Shown here: positions 34,363-43,101 of the stretch, in pieces | Layout: the number at the start of each line of letters is the position of its first letter | Numbering within the stretch: the stretch's first letter is position 1 | Assembly: GCF_031085175.1 (NCBI RefSeq) | Contig: NZ_JAVHUY010000010.1 | Coordinates: 172,390-236,389, forward strand | Direction of reading: 5' to 3' | From: Phytohabitans maris | GTDB taxonomy: Bacteria; Actinomycetota; Actinomycetes; Mycobacteriales; Micromonosporaceae | DNA: 64,000 nt | Notes under the pieces: model-generated | What the model saw: only the letters and a program-made list of their open reading frames with translations | What the model was told of the DNA's origin: nothing | Databases searched by the model: none | Made by a program: the position numbers and the translations under genes

Positions 34363-34716
34363 TTACATAGGTATGTAGGCGGATATGTCGGCTCGGTTGC
34401 CGCTGGCACTGATGCGCCCCTGCGTAACCGCCTCGTCCCACCCCATCCGACCGGTGGCCAACCGGACCCACGTGATCGGATCCATCTCCACCACATTCGG
34501 CGGCGTACCACGGGTGTGTCGCGGGCCTTCACCCACCTGTACCGCACCGTATGGTGGGATCCGCACTTCCACCGACCGTCCTGGCGCCCGGCGCGCGAGG
34601 GCGGAGAGGAGCTCCCGAACGGCGTCACGCAGCATCGACCGCTCGGGCATTCGCCCAGCGTCCAGCTCCGCGAGGACCGCCTCCACGACGACGGACTTAT
34701 TGTGCGCAGGGGACAC
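34363..34716 (-). CDS. Sterol-carrier-like family protein
   Basis: The 117-residue protein starts at 34716 (MSPAHNKSVVVEAVLAEL). The C-terminal half has the pattern VEVRIPPYGAVQVGEGPRHTRGTPPNVVEMDPITWVRLATGRMGWDEAV, which resembles bacterial SCP-2-like proteins found next to purF in many actinomycetes (a hydrophobic pocket for lipids). It is small, soluble and acts in the cytoplasm, with unknown ligand. A 122-base gap separates it from purF, same strand. Confidence 0.85.
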   Translation of the reverse strand: MSPAHNKSVVVEAVLAELDAGRMPERSMLRDAVRELLSALARRAPGRSVEVRIPPYGAVQVGEGPRHTRGTPPNVVEMDPITWVRLATGRMGWDEAVTQGRISASGNRADISAYIPM

Positions 34717-34876
34717 GTCGGGACGATACGACCCTCAGTTTCGCCACAACGTCCCGCCCCTGGGTCGCGCGGGTACCCCCAAACAAGGCATAGTTGCCGA
34801 CGGTGTACTCGTCACGGGCTGGTTGCTGCGCTGCGGCGGCCGCGAGCGGGATGACAGAAACGGAAGGGCGGTGGAC

Positions 34877-37177
34877 GTGACTACGCACCGACGGGCCTGG
34901 ATGCTTCGCGCCGGTGTGGTCGGGGCGCTGGTTGTCGGCGCTGCCGTCGCCTTCCCCACAGCCGCGTTGGCGGCGGACCCCGACGTCCAGATCACTAATC
35001 TGTCGGCCGGCACGATCCAGGCAGGACAGCAGGCCACGCTCCAGTTCACGGTCAAGAACAACAACGGCGAAGCCACGACGTTCGCTATCCGCGTCGACAC
35101 CTTCGACGGGCTGTCGTGTCAGGGCGACTGCAACATTCCCGCCCGTCAGATCGGCGCTGGTGAGACCGTGCCGTTCAGTGCGCGCCTCGTCGGTGGCAAC
35201 GTTGCGGCCGGTCAGCAGCGGCAGGGCAATGTCCGCGTGTCGGCCGAGTCGGCTACTGGTAACGACGACGACAGCGACGAACGCCAGGTCACAGTCCGTG
35301 GCCAGGAGCAACAGCAGCAGGAGCAGTCGGTCAAGCAGGTGTCTGGCAAGGTCAAGGACACCACGACCGGCGAGGGGATCGAGGGCGCGTCCGTCGCGAT
35401 GCTCGACTCCAAGGGCCACAACTGCAGCACCACGACGACCAGCAGCGGCAACTACCGCTTCACGAGCTGCGAAGGCCAGCCGATCGCGGTCGGTGAGATC
35501 TTCGTCGGCGCCCAGCACGAAGACTACGGGCCGGTCGACGAGAAAAAGATCACCGGCGCTGCCGGGCAGTCGGTGACGGTCACGTTCGCCCTCAAGTCCA
35601 CGAAGGCCGCCGCGACCCCGACCGCGCAGCCGTCCGCCCCGCCGACCGAAGAGGCCGAGGCGACCGAGGAGGCGGCGCCGGAGGCGAGCGGCATCGACGC
35701 GCAGAACGCGGCCAGCGAGTCCGGCGGCGGGATGGGCTCCTGGCTCCTCATCATCGTGGGCGGCCTGCTCGTCGCCCTCGGTGTCGGCGCGATCGTGCTC
35801 CTCGTCGTGCGGCGCAAGCAGGACGGCGGCGAGCCCGACCTGGACGACGGCGAGCCGGTGCGCCCGGGTGGCCGCACCCCGGTGCCGGGCGCCGCGGGTG
35901 TCTACCACCCCGCCAACGACGCGACCCGGGTCGCCGGCGCCGGTGCGGGCGCGGCCCCGACGATGGTGGGGCGCCCCTCGATGTCCGACGCGCCGACGAT
36001 GCTGCAGCGCCCGGTGCCGGCGGCGGACGAGTTCCCCGACCCGTACGGCGCGCCCCTGCCGTCGCAGAGCCCCGGCTACAACGGCGGCCCGGGCGGCGGG
36101 TTCGCGCCGACCCAGGTGGGCGGCGGCGGATACGGCCCCGGCGGCGCGGGCGCCACGAGCGTGTACGGCGCGGCGTCCGGCCCGAGCAACGGCTACGACG
36201 GACCGGGCGGCGGCGGCCCCAACGGCGCCGGCACCTACGGTCGCGCCTCGGCCGGCGGTGGGGAGTACGGCCGTCCCACGAGCGGCGGCGCATATGGCGG
36301 CCCGAGCGGACCGACCAGCGGCAGCGGCTACGGCGGCCCCAACGGCCCGACGAGCGACGGCGGCTACGGCGGGCCCAACGGCGGTCCGGCCGGCGGTGAG
36401 TACGGCCGCCCGACCAGCGGCGGTGGCTACGGCCCCTCGGCCGGCCAGGGCGGCTACGACCGCGGTGGTGCCAACGGCTACGGCGGTCCGGCCGCTCCGG
36501 GTAGTTACGGCAGCCCGGCCGCGCCGTCCGGCCCGTACGCGGGTGGCGGACGCGGCGACGACGGCTACGACGGCGGGCGTGACTACCGCGAGCCCCAGGG
36601 CGGCAGCTACGGCACCCCGAGCGGCGGTGGCTACGGCGGCGGCAGCGACCGCTACGACGAGCCCACCGGCCGCTGGGACGGCAACAACGGCGGCGGCCCG
36701 GGCGCCAGCGGTGGCTACGGCCAGTCCCAGCCCCCGGCGTACGAGTCCGGCCCGTACGGCGGTGGTGGCGGCTACCGCAGCGAGCCCGAGCCCGACCGCG
36801 GTGGCGGCTACGGCCCCGGCGGTGGTGGCGGTGGTTACGACCAGGGCGGCTACGGCCCCGCGGACGGCGGCGGCTACGGCCGGTCATCCGGTGGCGGCGG
36901 TGGCGGCTACGACCGGTCCGGTGGCTACGGCGGCGGCCAGGGTGGCGGTGGCTACGGCGGCAACGGCTACGACCAGCAGCCCGGATACGACCAGCGCGGT
37001 GGCTACGACCAGGTGCCGCAGCAGCGGGGCGGTGGCTACGACGGCCCGCGCGGCGGTGGCTACGACGACCAGGGCGGCTACTACGACGACCAGGCTGGGC
37101 CGCGGGCCGGCCGGGGTGGTCCGCAGCAGCCGGCCGGCCGTTCCGAGCGCCGCTCGCTCGACTGGCTCGACGACTGA
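34877..37177 (+). CDS. Secreted/membrane protein with long Gly/Tyr-rich cytoplasmic tail
   Basis: GTG 34877 is favoured because GGAAGGG lies 8 bases upstream; a GTG at 34871 is close. The 766-residue protein has a signal peptide (1-33, AALA-AD), a beta-rich outside domain (35-145), a carboxypeptidase-regulatory-like Ig domain (about 155-238, SGKVKDTTTGEGIEGASVAML), a Pro/Thr/Glu spacer, and one transmembrane helix (288-311). A cytosolic tail of about 455 residues follows. After residue 385 this tail is a low-complexity run of GGGYG, GYDRGG, GPTSGGGY and similar units, with charged residues mixed in. The tail resembles prion-like phase-separating domains. Function unknown; no similar gene nearby. 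Confidence 0.85.
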   Translation: MTTHRRAWMLRAGVVGALVVGAAVAFPTAALAADPDVQITNLSAGTIQAGQQATLQFTVKNNNGEATTFAIRVDTFDGLSCQGDCNIPARQIGAGETVPFSARLVGGNVAAGQQRQGNVRVSAESATGNDDDSDERQVTVRGQEQQQQEQSVKQVSGKVKDTTTGEGIEGASVAMLDSKGHNCSTTTTSSGNYRFTSCEGQPIAVGEIFVGAQHEDYGPVDEKKITGAAGQSVTVTFALKSTKAAATPTAQPSAPPTEEAEATEEAAPEASGIDAQNAASESGGGMGSWLLIIVGGLLVALGVGAIVLLVVRRKQDGGEPDLDDGEPVRPGGRTPVPGAAGVYHPANDATRVAGAGAGAAPTMVGRPSMSDAPTMLQRPVPAADEFPDPYGAPLPSQSPGYNGGPGGGFAPTQVGGGGYGPGGAGATSVYGAASGPSNGYDGPGGGGPNGAGTYGRASAGGGEYGRPTSGGAYGGPSGPTSGSGYGGPNGPTSDGGYGGPNGGPAGGEYGRPTSGGGYGPSAGQGGYDRGGANGYGGPAAPGSYGSPAAPSGPYAGGGRGDDGYDGGRDYREPQGGSYGTPSGGGYGGGSDRYDEPTGRWDGNNGGGPGASGGYGQSQPPAYESGPYGGGGGYRSEPEPDRGGGYGPGGGGGGYDQGGYGPADGGGYGRSSGGGGGGYDRSGGYGGGQGGGGYGGNGYDQQPGYDQRGGYDQVPQQRGGGYDGPRGGGYDDQGGYYDDQAGPRAGRGGPQQPAGRSERRSLDWLDD

Positions 37178-37288
37178 CCGACCAGACAGCGTGAGAGTGG
37201 CCGCGCCGGATCGGCCCCGGCGGGGTCACCGCGCAACAGAACGTCGGATGGATCTTCGCCCTAAAGTGCCAGGATGCTACCGGCGTTC

Positions 37289-38050
37289 CTACACTTGAGA
37301 CGCCCCGAAGTAGCCGGCCTGGAGGATCGGGACCACCGGGGAGGCACCCAGCTCGACGGCGATCTCGACGTCTTCGGCGAAGCCGGTCTCGGCCAGCTCG
37401 CGGCTGGATGCGCAGCCCCGGATCGCCGCCGGGACGTCCGGCACGCCGGTCAGCGCGGAAAGCGCCACCGCCGCCTCCACCGAGAGGCCGCCGCTCGCCT
37501 CGGCCAGGCCGTCGAGGACCGCGGCCGCGCCGAGCAGGTCTTCCACGCCGGGGCGGAGGGTGCCGTCCGGCCACCGTTCACCGGCCGCCACGACGCCGAT
37601 CGGGGACTGGCGCGAGCCGTACCCGTGGGAAAGGAGCCAGCGCGCGACGGCGCGTGCGTTGCGGACGCAGCCGGCCACGACGGGCAGGCCGGTGGCGCTC
37701 GCGGCGGCGGAGATGGCCGAGCCGTTCGGCGAAGGCAGCACCAGGTCGGGGACGACCGGCGCGGACCGCAACGTGGCCGGCGACAGCGACCAGGGGCGTT
37801 CCCGGCTCACGGCGCGCCGGCCGACGGCCGCGACGGCGCCGACGCGGCGGGCGAAGTCGTCGGCCTGCGCGCCCCACGGAAACGGGTGCACCCGCATCCC
37901 CCGCCCGACCGCGACGTCGACGGACGTGGTGAACGACAGTACGTCGACCACGACCAGGACGGCACAGACGCGACCCAGCTCGGCCGCACCCGCGAGGCCC
38001 CAGTCGAAGCGGACCCCCGCGCCGGGCTGTGCGAAGACCGGTTCAGGCAC
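37289..38050 (-). CDS. comB: 2-phosphosulfolactate phosphatase (ComB) family protein
   Basis: I place the start at the GTG at 38050, which overlaps the purL stop by 8 bases and gives 253 residues. ComB features are [31 protein letters not shown] and [27 protein letters not shown], with the Asp/Cys/Glu residues of the active site in those segments. Archaeal ComB dephosphorylates phosphosulfolactate in coenzyme M synthesis. Actinomycetes have no coenzyme M pathway, so the substrate here is unknown. The coupling with purL hints at a role linked to purine synthesis or an N/S-metabolite. Confidence 0.85.
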   Translation of the reverse strand: MPEPVFAQPGAGVRFDWGLAGAAELGRVCAVLVVVDVLSFTTSVDVAVGRGMRVHPFPWGAQADDFARRVGAVAAVGRRAVSRERPWSLSPATLRSAPVVPDLVLPSPNGSAISAAASATGLPVVAGCVRNARAVARWLLSHGYGSRQSPIGVVAAGERWPDGTLRPGVEDLLGAAAVLDGLAEASGGLSVEAAVALSALTGVPDVPAAIRGCASSRELAETGFAEDVEIAVELGASPVVPILQAGYFGASQV

Positions 38051-40391
38051 CGAAGAGGCGCGGCAGGGTCGCGCTGTGCGCCTCCCGCAGCTCGTCGAGC
38101 CCGATCGTGAACTGGTCGCGGACCTCAAGCTGGCCGCCGCTCTCATCGGTCACGCCCAGCGCGGTCCACGGCACGCCGTGCTCGGTGCAGAGCGCGGTGA
38201 ACGCCTTTTCCTGGCCGTGCGGCACGGAAACCATCGCGCGTCCGGCCGACTCGCTGAAGAGGAAGACGAACGGCATCGAGCCGGTCGCGAACTCCTCGGG
38301 CAGCTTGATCCGGGCCCCGACGCCCCGCCGCAGGCAGGCCTCCACCAGCACCTGGGCGAGTCCGCCGTCGGAGAGGTCGTGCGCCGCGGTGAGGTGGCCG
38401 ACCCGGGCGGCCTCGGTGAGCAGGTCGGCGAGCGCCTTTTCACCGGCCAGGTCGACCTTCGGCGGTACGCCGCCGAGGTGCTCGTGGGTGACCCAGGCCC
38501 ACTCGGAGCCGGAGAGCTCCAGCCGGGTCTCGCCGAGCAGGAAGATGATGTCGCCGTCGGGGTTGGCCGGCTTGGGGAAGCCCATCGGCACCCGCTGGGC
38601 GACGTCGTCGAGCACGCCGAGCACGCCCACGACCGGGGTCGGGTGGATCGCCGCCGCGCCGGTCTGGTTGTAGAAGCTCACGTTTCCGCCGGTCACCGGG
38701 ATGCCCAGCGCGGCGCAGCCGTCGGCGAGCCCGCGCACCGCCTCGGCGAACTGCCACATGACCGCCGGGTCTTCGGGCGAGCCGAAGTTGAGGCAGTTGG
38801 TGACCGCGAGCGGCTTGGCGCCGGTGACGGCGACGTTGCGGTACGCCTCGGCGAGCGCCAGCTTGGCCCCGGTGTACGGGTCGAGGCGCGCGAACCGCCC
38901 GTTGCCGTCGACGGAGAGCGCCACGCCCAGCCCGGTGCGCTCGTCGACGCGGATCACACCGGCGTCTTCGGGCTGGGCGAGCACGGTGTTGCCGAGCACG
39001 TACCGGTCGTACTGCTCGGTGACCCAGGTCTTGTCGCAGAGGTTGGGCGAGCCGATCATGCGGAGCACGGTCTCCCGCAAGGCGTCCGGTGTGGACGGTC
39101 GCGGCAGCGTCTCGGCGCGGTCGGCCTGGAGCAGGATCAGGTCGGCGGGCTCGCGCATCGGCCGCGCGTAGACCGGGCCGTCGTCGGCGAGCGACCCCGG
39201 CGGCACGTCGACCACGGTGTGCCCCTGCCAGCTGATCGTGAGGCGGCCGGGCAGCCCGTCGGGGCCGGGCGGGGTGACCTCGCCGATCGCGGTGGCCAGC
39301 ACCCCCCAGCGGGCGGCGGTCTTGAGCACCGCCTCGAGCTGGTCGGGCTCGACGATCAGGAGCATGCGCTCCTGCGACTCGCTGGCGAGGATCTCGTGCG
39401 CCGCCATCGACGGCTCGCGCAGCGGCACCCGGTCGAGCTCGACCGTCATGCCGGTGCCGGCCGCCGCCGCGGTCTCGGTCAGCGCGCAGGTCAGCCCGGC
39501 ACCGCCGAGGTCCTGGATGCCGACGACGCGGCGCTCGTCGTAAAGCTCCAGGCACGCCTCGATCAGGAGCTTTTCCATGAACGGGTCGCCGACCTGCACG
39601 GACGGGCGGCGCTGGTCGCTCTCGCTGTCGAACGTCGCGCTGGCCAGCACCGACACGCCGCCGATGCCGTCGCGGCCGGTCTTGGCACCCATCAGCACGA
39701 CGATGTTGCCCGGGCCGGCGGCGGCCTTGTTTTGCAGGCGGTCGACCGGCAGCACCCCGATGCAGAGCGCGTTGACCAGCGGGTTGCCCTGGTAGCAGGG
39801 GTCGAAGACGACCTCGCCGCCGATGTTGGGCAGGCCGAGGCTGTTGCCGTACCCACCGATGCCGCCGACGACACCGGGCAGCACCCGCGCGGTGTCTTCG
39901 TGGTCGGCGGCGCCGAAGCGCAGCGGGTCCATGACCGCGACCGGGCGGGCGCCCATCGCGAGGATGTCGCGGACGATGCCGCCGACGCCGGTGGCGGCAC
40001 CCTGGTAGGGCTCGACGTAGCTCGGGTGGTTGTGCGACTCGACCTTGAACGTCACCGCGAGGTCGTCGGAGATCTGGATGACACCGGCGTTTTCCCCGAT
40101 GCCGGCGAGCAGCCTGTCGCTGGGCGGCGCCTTTTCCCCGAACTGGCGCAGGTGCACCTTGCTCGACTTGTAGGAGCAGTGCTCGCTCCACATGATCGAG
40201 TACATGGCCAGCTCGGACTGGGTGGGCCGGCGGCCGAGCACCTCGCGGATCCGCTCGTACTCGTCGTCGCGCAGGCCCAGCTCGGCGTATGGCTGGAGCT
40301 CCTCGGGCGTGGCCGCCGCGCGCTGCACCGTGTCCGGGCCACCGTCGAACTCATCCACGACGACGTCGGCGACCTCGGGCTGGGTTGTCAT
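38043..40391 (-). CDS. purL: Phosphoribosylformylglycinamidine synthase, subunit PurL
   Basis: The 782-residue protein starts at the ATG at 40391 (overlap of 4 bases with the purQ stop). The small-form PurL features are [55 protein letters not shown]-type [11 protein letters not shown], and the central [13 protein letters not shown]. With PurQ and PurS it converts FGAR, ATP and glutamine to FGAM, step 4 of purine synthesis. Conserved ATP-binding motifs ([23 protein letters not shown]) are in both halves. It is in the operon purS-purQ-purL-comB. Confidence 0.95.
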   Translation of the reverse strand: MTTQPEVADVVVDEFDGGPDTVQRAAATPEELQPYAELGLRDDEYERIREVLGRRPTQSELAMYSIMWSEHCSYKSSKVHLRQFGEKAPPSDRLLAGIGENAGVIQISDDLAVTFKVESHNHPSYVEPYQGAATGVGGIVRDILAMGARPVAVMDPLRFGAADHEDTARVLPGVVGGIGGYGNSLGLPNIGGEVVFDPCYQGNPLVNALCIGVLPVDRLQNKAAAGPGNIVVLMGAKTGRDGIGGVSVLASATFDSESDQRRPSVQVGDPFMEKLLIEACLELYDERRVVGIQDLGGAGLTCALTETAAAAGTGMTVELDRVPLREPSMAAHEILASESQERMLLIVEPDQLEAVLKTAARWGVLATAIGEVTPPGPDGLPGRLTISWQGHTVVDVPPGSLADDGPVYARPMREPADLILLQADRAETLPRPSTPDALRETVLRMIGSPNLCDKTWVTEQYDRYVLGNTVLAQPEDAGVIRVDERTGLGVALSVDGNGRFARLDPYTGAKLALAEAYRNVAVTGAKPLAVTNCLNFGSPEDPAVMWQFAEAVRGLADGCAALGIPVTGGNVSFYNQTGAAAIHPTPVVGVLGVLDDVAQRVPMGFPKPANPDGDIIFLLGETRLELSGSEWAWVTHEHLGGVPPKVDLAGEKALADLLTEAARVGHLTAAHDLSDGGLAQVLVEACLRRGVGARIKLPEEFATGSMPFVFLFSESAGRAMVSVPHGQEKAFTALCTEHGVPWTALGVTDESGGQLEVRDQFTIGLDELREAHSATLPRLFGA

Positions 40392-41152
40392 GACGCTCCC
40401 TGGTCCGCCGGGGCTGTGCTGGCCGCGCCCGCTGGGCGCCCCGAGCCGCCAGCGCCACCGGATCCCGCCAGCCCTGGAGCGCCGGCGAGAAACTTCAGCA
40501 TCGACGTGAAGAAGCCGAGGCCGTCGGTGGAGGGGCCGGTGAGGGCGTCCACCGCGTGCTCGGGGTGGGGCATGATGCCGACGACGTTGCCCGCCGCGTT
40601 GCTGATCGCGGCGATGTCACGCTGGGCGCCGTTCGGGTTGCCGCCGAGGTACCTCGCGATGACCTGCCCGTTTGCCTCGAGCTCGTCGAGCGTGCGCTCG
40701 TCGGCCACGTACCGACCTTCGCCGTGCTTGATCGGGATGACGACTTCCTGGCTGTCGTTGAACGCGTTGGTCCACACCGGCTGCACGGCCTCGATGCGCA
40801 GCCGCTGGTCGCGGGCGCGGAAGTGCATGTGCTGGTTGCGGATGAGCGCGCCGGGCAGGATGTGGGCCTCGCAGAGGATCTGGAAGCCGTTGCAGATGCC
40901 GAGCACCGGCAGGCCGCCGCGGGCCGCCGCGGCGATCGTCTCCATCACCGGGGCGAACCGGGCGATGGCGCCGCCGCGCAGGTAGTCGCCGTAGGAGAAG
41001 CCGCCGGGCAGGACCACCGCGTCGACCCCGTGCAGGTCGGCGTCGGCGTGCCACAGCCCCACCGCGTCGCCGCCGGCGATGCGCACGGCACGGGCCGCGT
41101 CACCGTCGTCGAGCGACCCCGGGAATGTGACGACACCGATCCTGGCACTCAT
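40388..41152 (-). CDS. purQ: Phosphoribosylformylglycinamidine synthase, glutaminase subunit PurQ
   Basis: I chose the ATG at 41152 ([18 protein letters not shown]), giving 254 residues; the natural end is followed by a Gly/Ala-rich tail. The class I amidotransferase triad is visible: nucleophile Cys in [12 protein letters not shown], and His/Glu in MPHPEHAVD. The segment [17 protein letters not shown] is the oxyanion strand. It supplies ammonia to PurL. It overlaps purL by 4 bases and follows purS by 43 bases. Confidence 0.95.
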   Translation of the reverse strand: MSARIGVVTFPGSLDDGDAARAVRIAGGDAVGLWHADADLHGVDAVVLPGGFSYGDYLRGGAIARFAPVMETIAAAARGGLPVLGICNGFQILCEAHILPGALIRNQHMHFRARDQRLRIEAVQPVWTNAFNDSQEVVIPIKHGEGRYVADERTLDELEANGQVIARYLGGNPNGAQRDIAAISNAAGNVVGIMPHPEHAVDALTGPSTDGLGFFTSMLKFLAGAPGLAGSGGAGGSGRPAGAASTAPADQGAS

Positions 41153-41195
41153 GGCCGTCCTCGCTTTGCCGCGGGCGACCACTCGCTACGCTCGC

Positions 41196-41492
41196 TCATG
41201 CTGGTGCCTCCGCGGGCTGCGACTCCTGTGAGTCGCTGGCGGGCTTGACGGTGCCGGCCGCGTCGACGTGCACCGCGAAGTCTTCGATCACGGGGTTGGC
41301 CAGCAGCTTGTCGGCGATCTCGCGGGCCCGGTCGAGGTCGGGCTCACCGGCGAACTCGATCTCGATGCGCCGGCCGATCCGCACGGAGGTGACGTCGTTG
41401 ACACCCAGCCGGGGCAGCGCGTTGGCGACCGCCTGGCCCTGCGGATCGAGGATCTCCGGCTTGAGCATGACGTCGACAACGACGCGAGCCAC
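41196..41492 (-). CDS. purS: Phosphoribosylformylglycinamidine synthase subunit PurS
   Basis: GTG 41492 has AGGAG 7 bases upstream and gives 98 residues. The core VARVVVDVMLKPEILDPQGQAV, then VTSVRIGRRIEIEF and ANPVIEDFAVHV is the typical PurS fold (about 80 residues), followed by an 18-residue disordered tail. PurS bridges PurL and PurQ. It is the first gene of the operon, with a palindrome (41506-41517) immediately upstream. Confidence 0.95.
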   Translation of the reverse strand: MARVVVDVMLKPEILDPQGQAVANALPRLGVNDVTSVRIGRRIEIEFAGEPDLDRAREIADKLLANPVIEDFAVHVDAAGTVKPASDSQESQPAEAPA

Positions 41493-41831
41493 TGGACACT
41501 CCTGACTGTGTACACAGAATTTGCCGCTATCGGCCGCGGGGCCGGATGTGCGCACGCCTCGTGAAAGGAGACGAGCGTGCCCAGCGTACCTGGTAGAGAG
41601 CGGCAGGCACGCACCGGCCGCCCTGCTCAGCCAGTCAACGCGACGACGGCGGTGACCGCGCGAAGCACGGCGCGGATGCCCGGCGCAGTGTATCGCACGG
41701 GTGACAGCGGGCCGCCCCGAGCCTTCGCCAGCGGCGCGAGCATCAGCTCATCGTATGACCTCGATCTGATCTGTTAGACGATCGTCGATGGCCCTAGCGT
41801 TTGGTGACACCCCATACGAAGGAGTGCCCCC
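41493..41831. other. 339-base intergenic region, purS to serine protease
   Basis: This region holds the divergent promoters of purS and of the protease. A 66-residue plus-strand frame (41577-41777) has a good ribosome-binding site (AAAGGAG 7 bases before its GTG), but its composition is Arg/Thr/Ser-rich without a domain, and I do not call it a gene. A palindrome CTGTGTACACAG (41506-41517) abuts purS. Confidence 0.5.
41506..41517. promoter_or_regulatory. 12-bp palindrome upstream of purS
   Basis: CTGTGTACACAG is a perfect palindrome 14 bases upstream of the purS start, in the 5' leader of the purine operon. It is a good candidate for a repressor or activator site. The regulator is not identifiable here. 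Confidence 0.45.
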
Positions 41832-42509
41832 ATGCGCATCCGCCTCACCGTGGCAGCCATCGCCGCCACCGTCACCGGCGCCCTCGTCGTACCCGGCACG
41901 GCCGTCGCCGACCCCACACCCCTGATCATCGGCGGCGGGACCGTCTCCTCCGCTCCGTGGGCCGCGGCCGTCTTCGCCAACGGCTCGTTCACCTGCTCCG
42001 GCACGATCATCGCGGCGAACTGGGTGCTCACCGCCCGGCACTGCCTCAACGGCACGATGTCGGTGCGGGTCGGCAGCGTCAACCGCACCTCCGGCGGCGT
42101 GACCAGCGGCGTCTCCGCCACGTACGCGCAGAACGACCTGGCCCTGATGCGGCTCAGCACCTCGGTGAGCACGTCGTACGTGTCGCTCGCCGGCAGCAAC
42201 CCGCCGATCGGCTCGACCAACTCGATCTACGGCTGGGGCATGACCTGCTACAGCGGCTGCGGCGCGTCGACCCAGCTGAAGACCGCCAACGTGCGCGTCA
42301 CCACCAACAACGCCACCGACGCGTACGGCGGCCAGGCGATCCGCACGACCCGGATCAACGGGAACGCGTGGCGCGGCGACTCCGGCGGCCCGCAGTTCTA
42401 CAACGGCCAGCAGGTGGGCGTCGCCTCCACCGCCAACGGCGTAGACATCCAGAACTACGGCAGTGTCGCGTACAACCGGTCCTGGATACGCTCCGTGTCT
42501 GGTGTATGA
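41832..42509 (+). CDS. Secreted trypsin-like serine protease
   Basis: The ATG at 41832 (RBS GAAGGAG) gives 225 residues. Residues 1-26 form a Sec signal peptide (AAIAATVTGALVVPGTAVA), and the mature chain begins near IIGGGTVSSAPW. The catalytic triad is complete: H70 in LTARHC, D102 in AQNDLALM and S184 in GDSGGP. The spacing H-D (32 residues) is shorter than in trypsin (about 45), so a surface loop is missing. Cys pairs are present. It is exported and cleaves proteins outside; the substrate is unknown. A strong terminator follows. Confidence 0.92.
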   Translation: MRIRLTVAAIAATVTGALVVPGTAVADPTPLIIGGGTVSSAPWAAAVFANGSFTCSGTIIAANWVLTARHCLNGTMSVRVGSVNRTSGGVTSGVSATYAQNDLALMRLSTSVSTSYVSLAGSNPPIGSTNSIYGWGMTCYSGCGASTQLKTANVRVTTNNATDAYGGQAIRTTRINGNAWRGDSGGPQFYNGQQVGVASTANGVDIQNYGSVAYNRSWIRSVSGV

Positions 42510-42529
42510 CGGTTACGGCCTTGATCCTG

Positions 42530-42559
42530 CGCGGCGCGGGCGCTTGTCCGCGCCGCGCG
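42530..42559 (+). terminator. Terminator of the serine protease gene
   Basis: GCGCGGCGCGG pairs perfectly with CCGCGCCGCGC around an 8-base loop and is followed by GGTTTT. It starts 21 bases after the stop. Confidence 0.85.
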
Positions 42560-42596
42560 GTTTTGCGGTACGCGGGTGCTCCGGCCGATTGCCGGC

Positions 42597-42950
42597 ATGT
42601 CGGCGTCCGGAAAGTCCTACTTTCTCGGTGTGCTCGTCGTCACGACCGACGAATTGCCCGGCTATCACGTGCATGCCGTGCTGGGTGAGGTCGTCATCTC
42701 TCTGGCCCGGACCCGCAACGCGTTCGCCGAGGGAGTGAAGTCCCTCCGCGGCGGTGCGTACGACCCGCGGGCCCCGCAACACCTGCTGCGCTGGCGCACC
42801 GAGGCCGTGGCCGAACTGGGCCGGGAGGCCCGCAAGCGCGGCGCGAACGCCGTACTCGGGATGCGTTTCGACCACCGCGACACCGGCACGCTCTGGGTGG
42901 AGCTCTGCGCGTACGGGACCGCGGTCGTCGTGACGAAGGCGGCCACCTGA
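42597..42950 (+). CDS. YbjQ/DUF74 family protein
   Basis: The ATG at 42597 gives 117 residues. The pattern VLVVTTDELPGYHVHAVLGEVVISLARTRN, then REARKRGANAVLGMRFDH and CAYGTAVVV, is the YbjQ/UPF0145 fold (heavy-metal-binding-like, pentameric). The known family has no firm function. It is soluble and alone; a 15-base-stem terminator separates it from purB. No clear ribosome-binding site is visible. Confidence 0.82.
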   Translation: MSASGKSYFLGVLVVTTDELPGYHVHAVLGEVVISLARTRNAFAEGVKSLRGGAYDPRAPQHLLRWRTEAVAELGREARKRGANAVLGMRFDHRDTGTLWVELCAYGTAVVVTKAAT

Positions 42951-43049
42951 ACAGTGGACGATGTCACTGTCTTGAGCCACCTGCCGGCCCTCGGCCGTAT
43001 GAGGTGCCGGTGGGCCGCACGGCCCGCGACCTGGTGGGCCGTGTTACGC

Positions 43050-43082
43050 CGCTGGGTCGGGGAGGTTCTCCCCGACCCAGCG
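43050..43082. terminator. Bidirectional terminator between ybjQ and purB
   Basis: CGCTGGGTCGGGGAG pairs perfectly with CTCCCCGACCCAGCG around a 3-base loop, between two convergent genes. It lies 100 bases after the YbjQ stop and 20 bases beyond the purB stop. Confidence 0.85.
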
Positions 43083-43101
43083 CGTCTCGCCCGTCCGGCG
43101 A

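Noticed and set aside
35751..37574. 607-residue minus-strand Arg/His/Ser-rich frame opposite the Gly/Tyr tail
   Set aside because: It arises from the complement of repeated GGC/TAC codons. The plus-strand frame has a signal peptide, helix and ribosome-binding site.
37560..40985. 1141-residue plus-strand frame across comB, purL and purQ
   Set aside because: Shadow of three certain enzymes; its text is Arg/Val/Gly/His-rich.
41577..41777. 66-residue frame with a good AAAGGAG site
   Set aside because: Composition is Arg/Thr/Ser-rich and there is no recognisable domain or neighbour link, so I do not list it as a gene.
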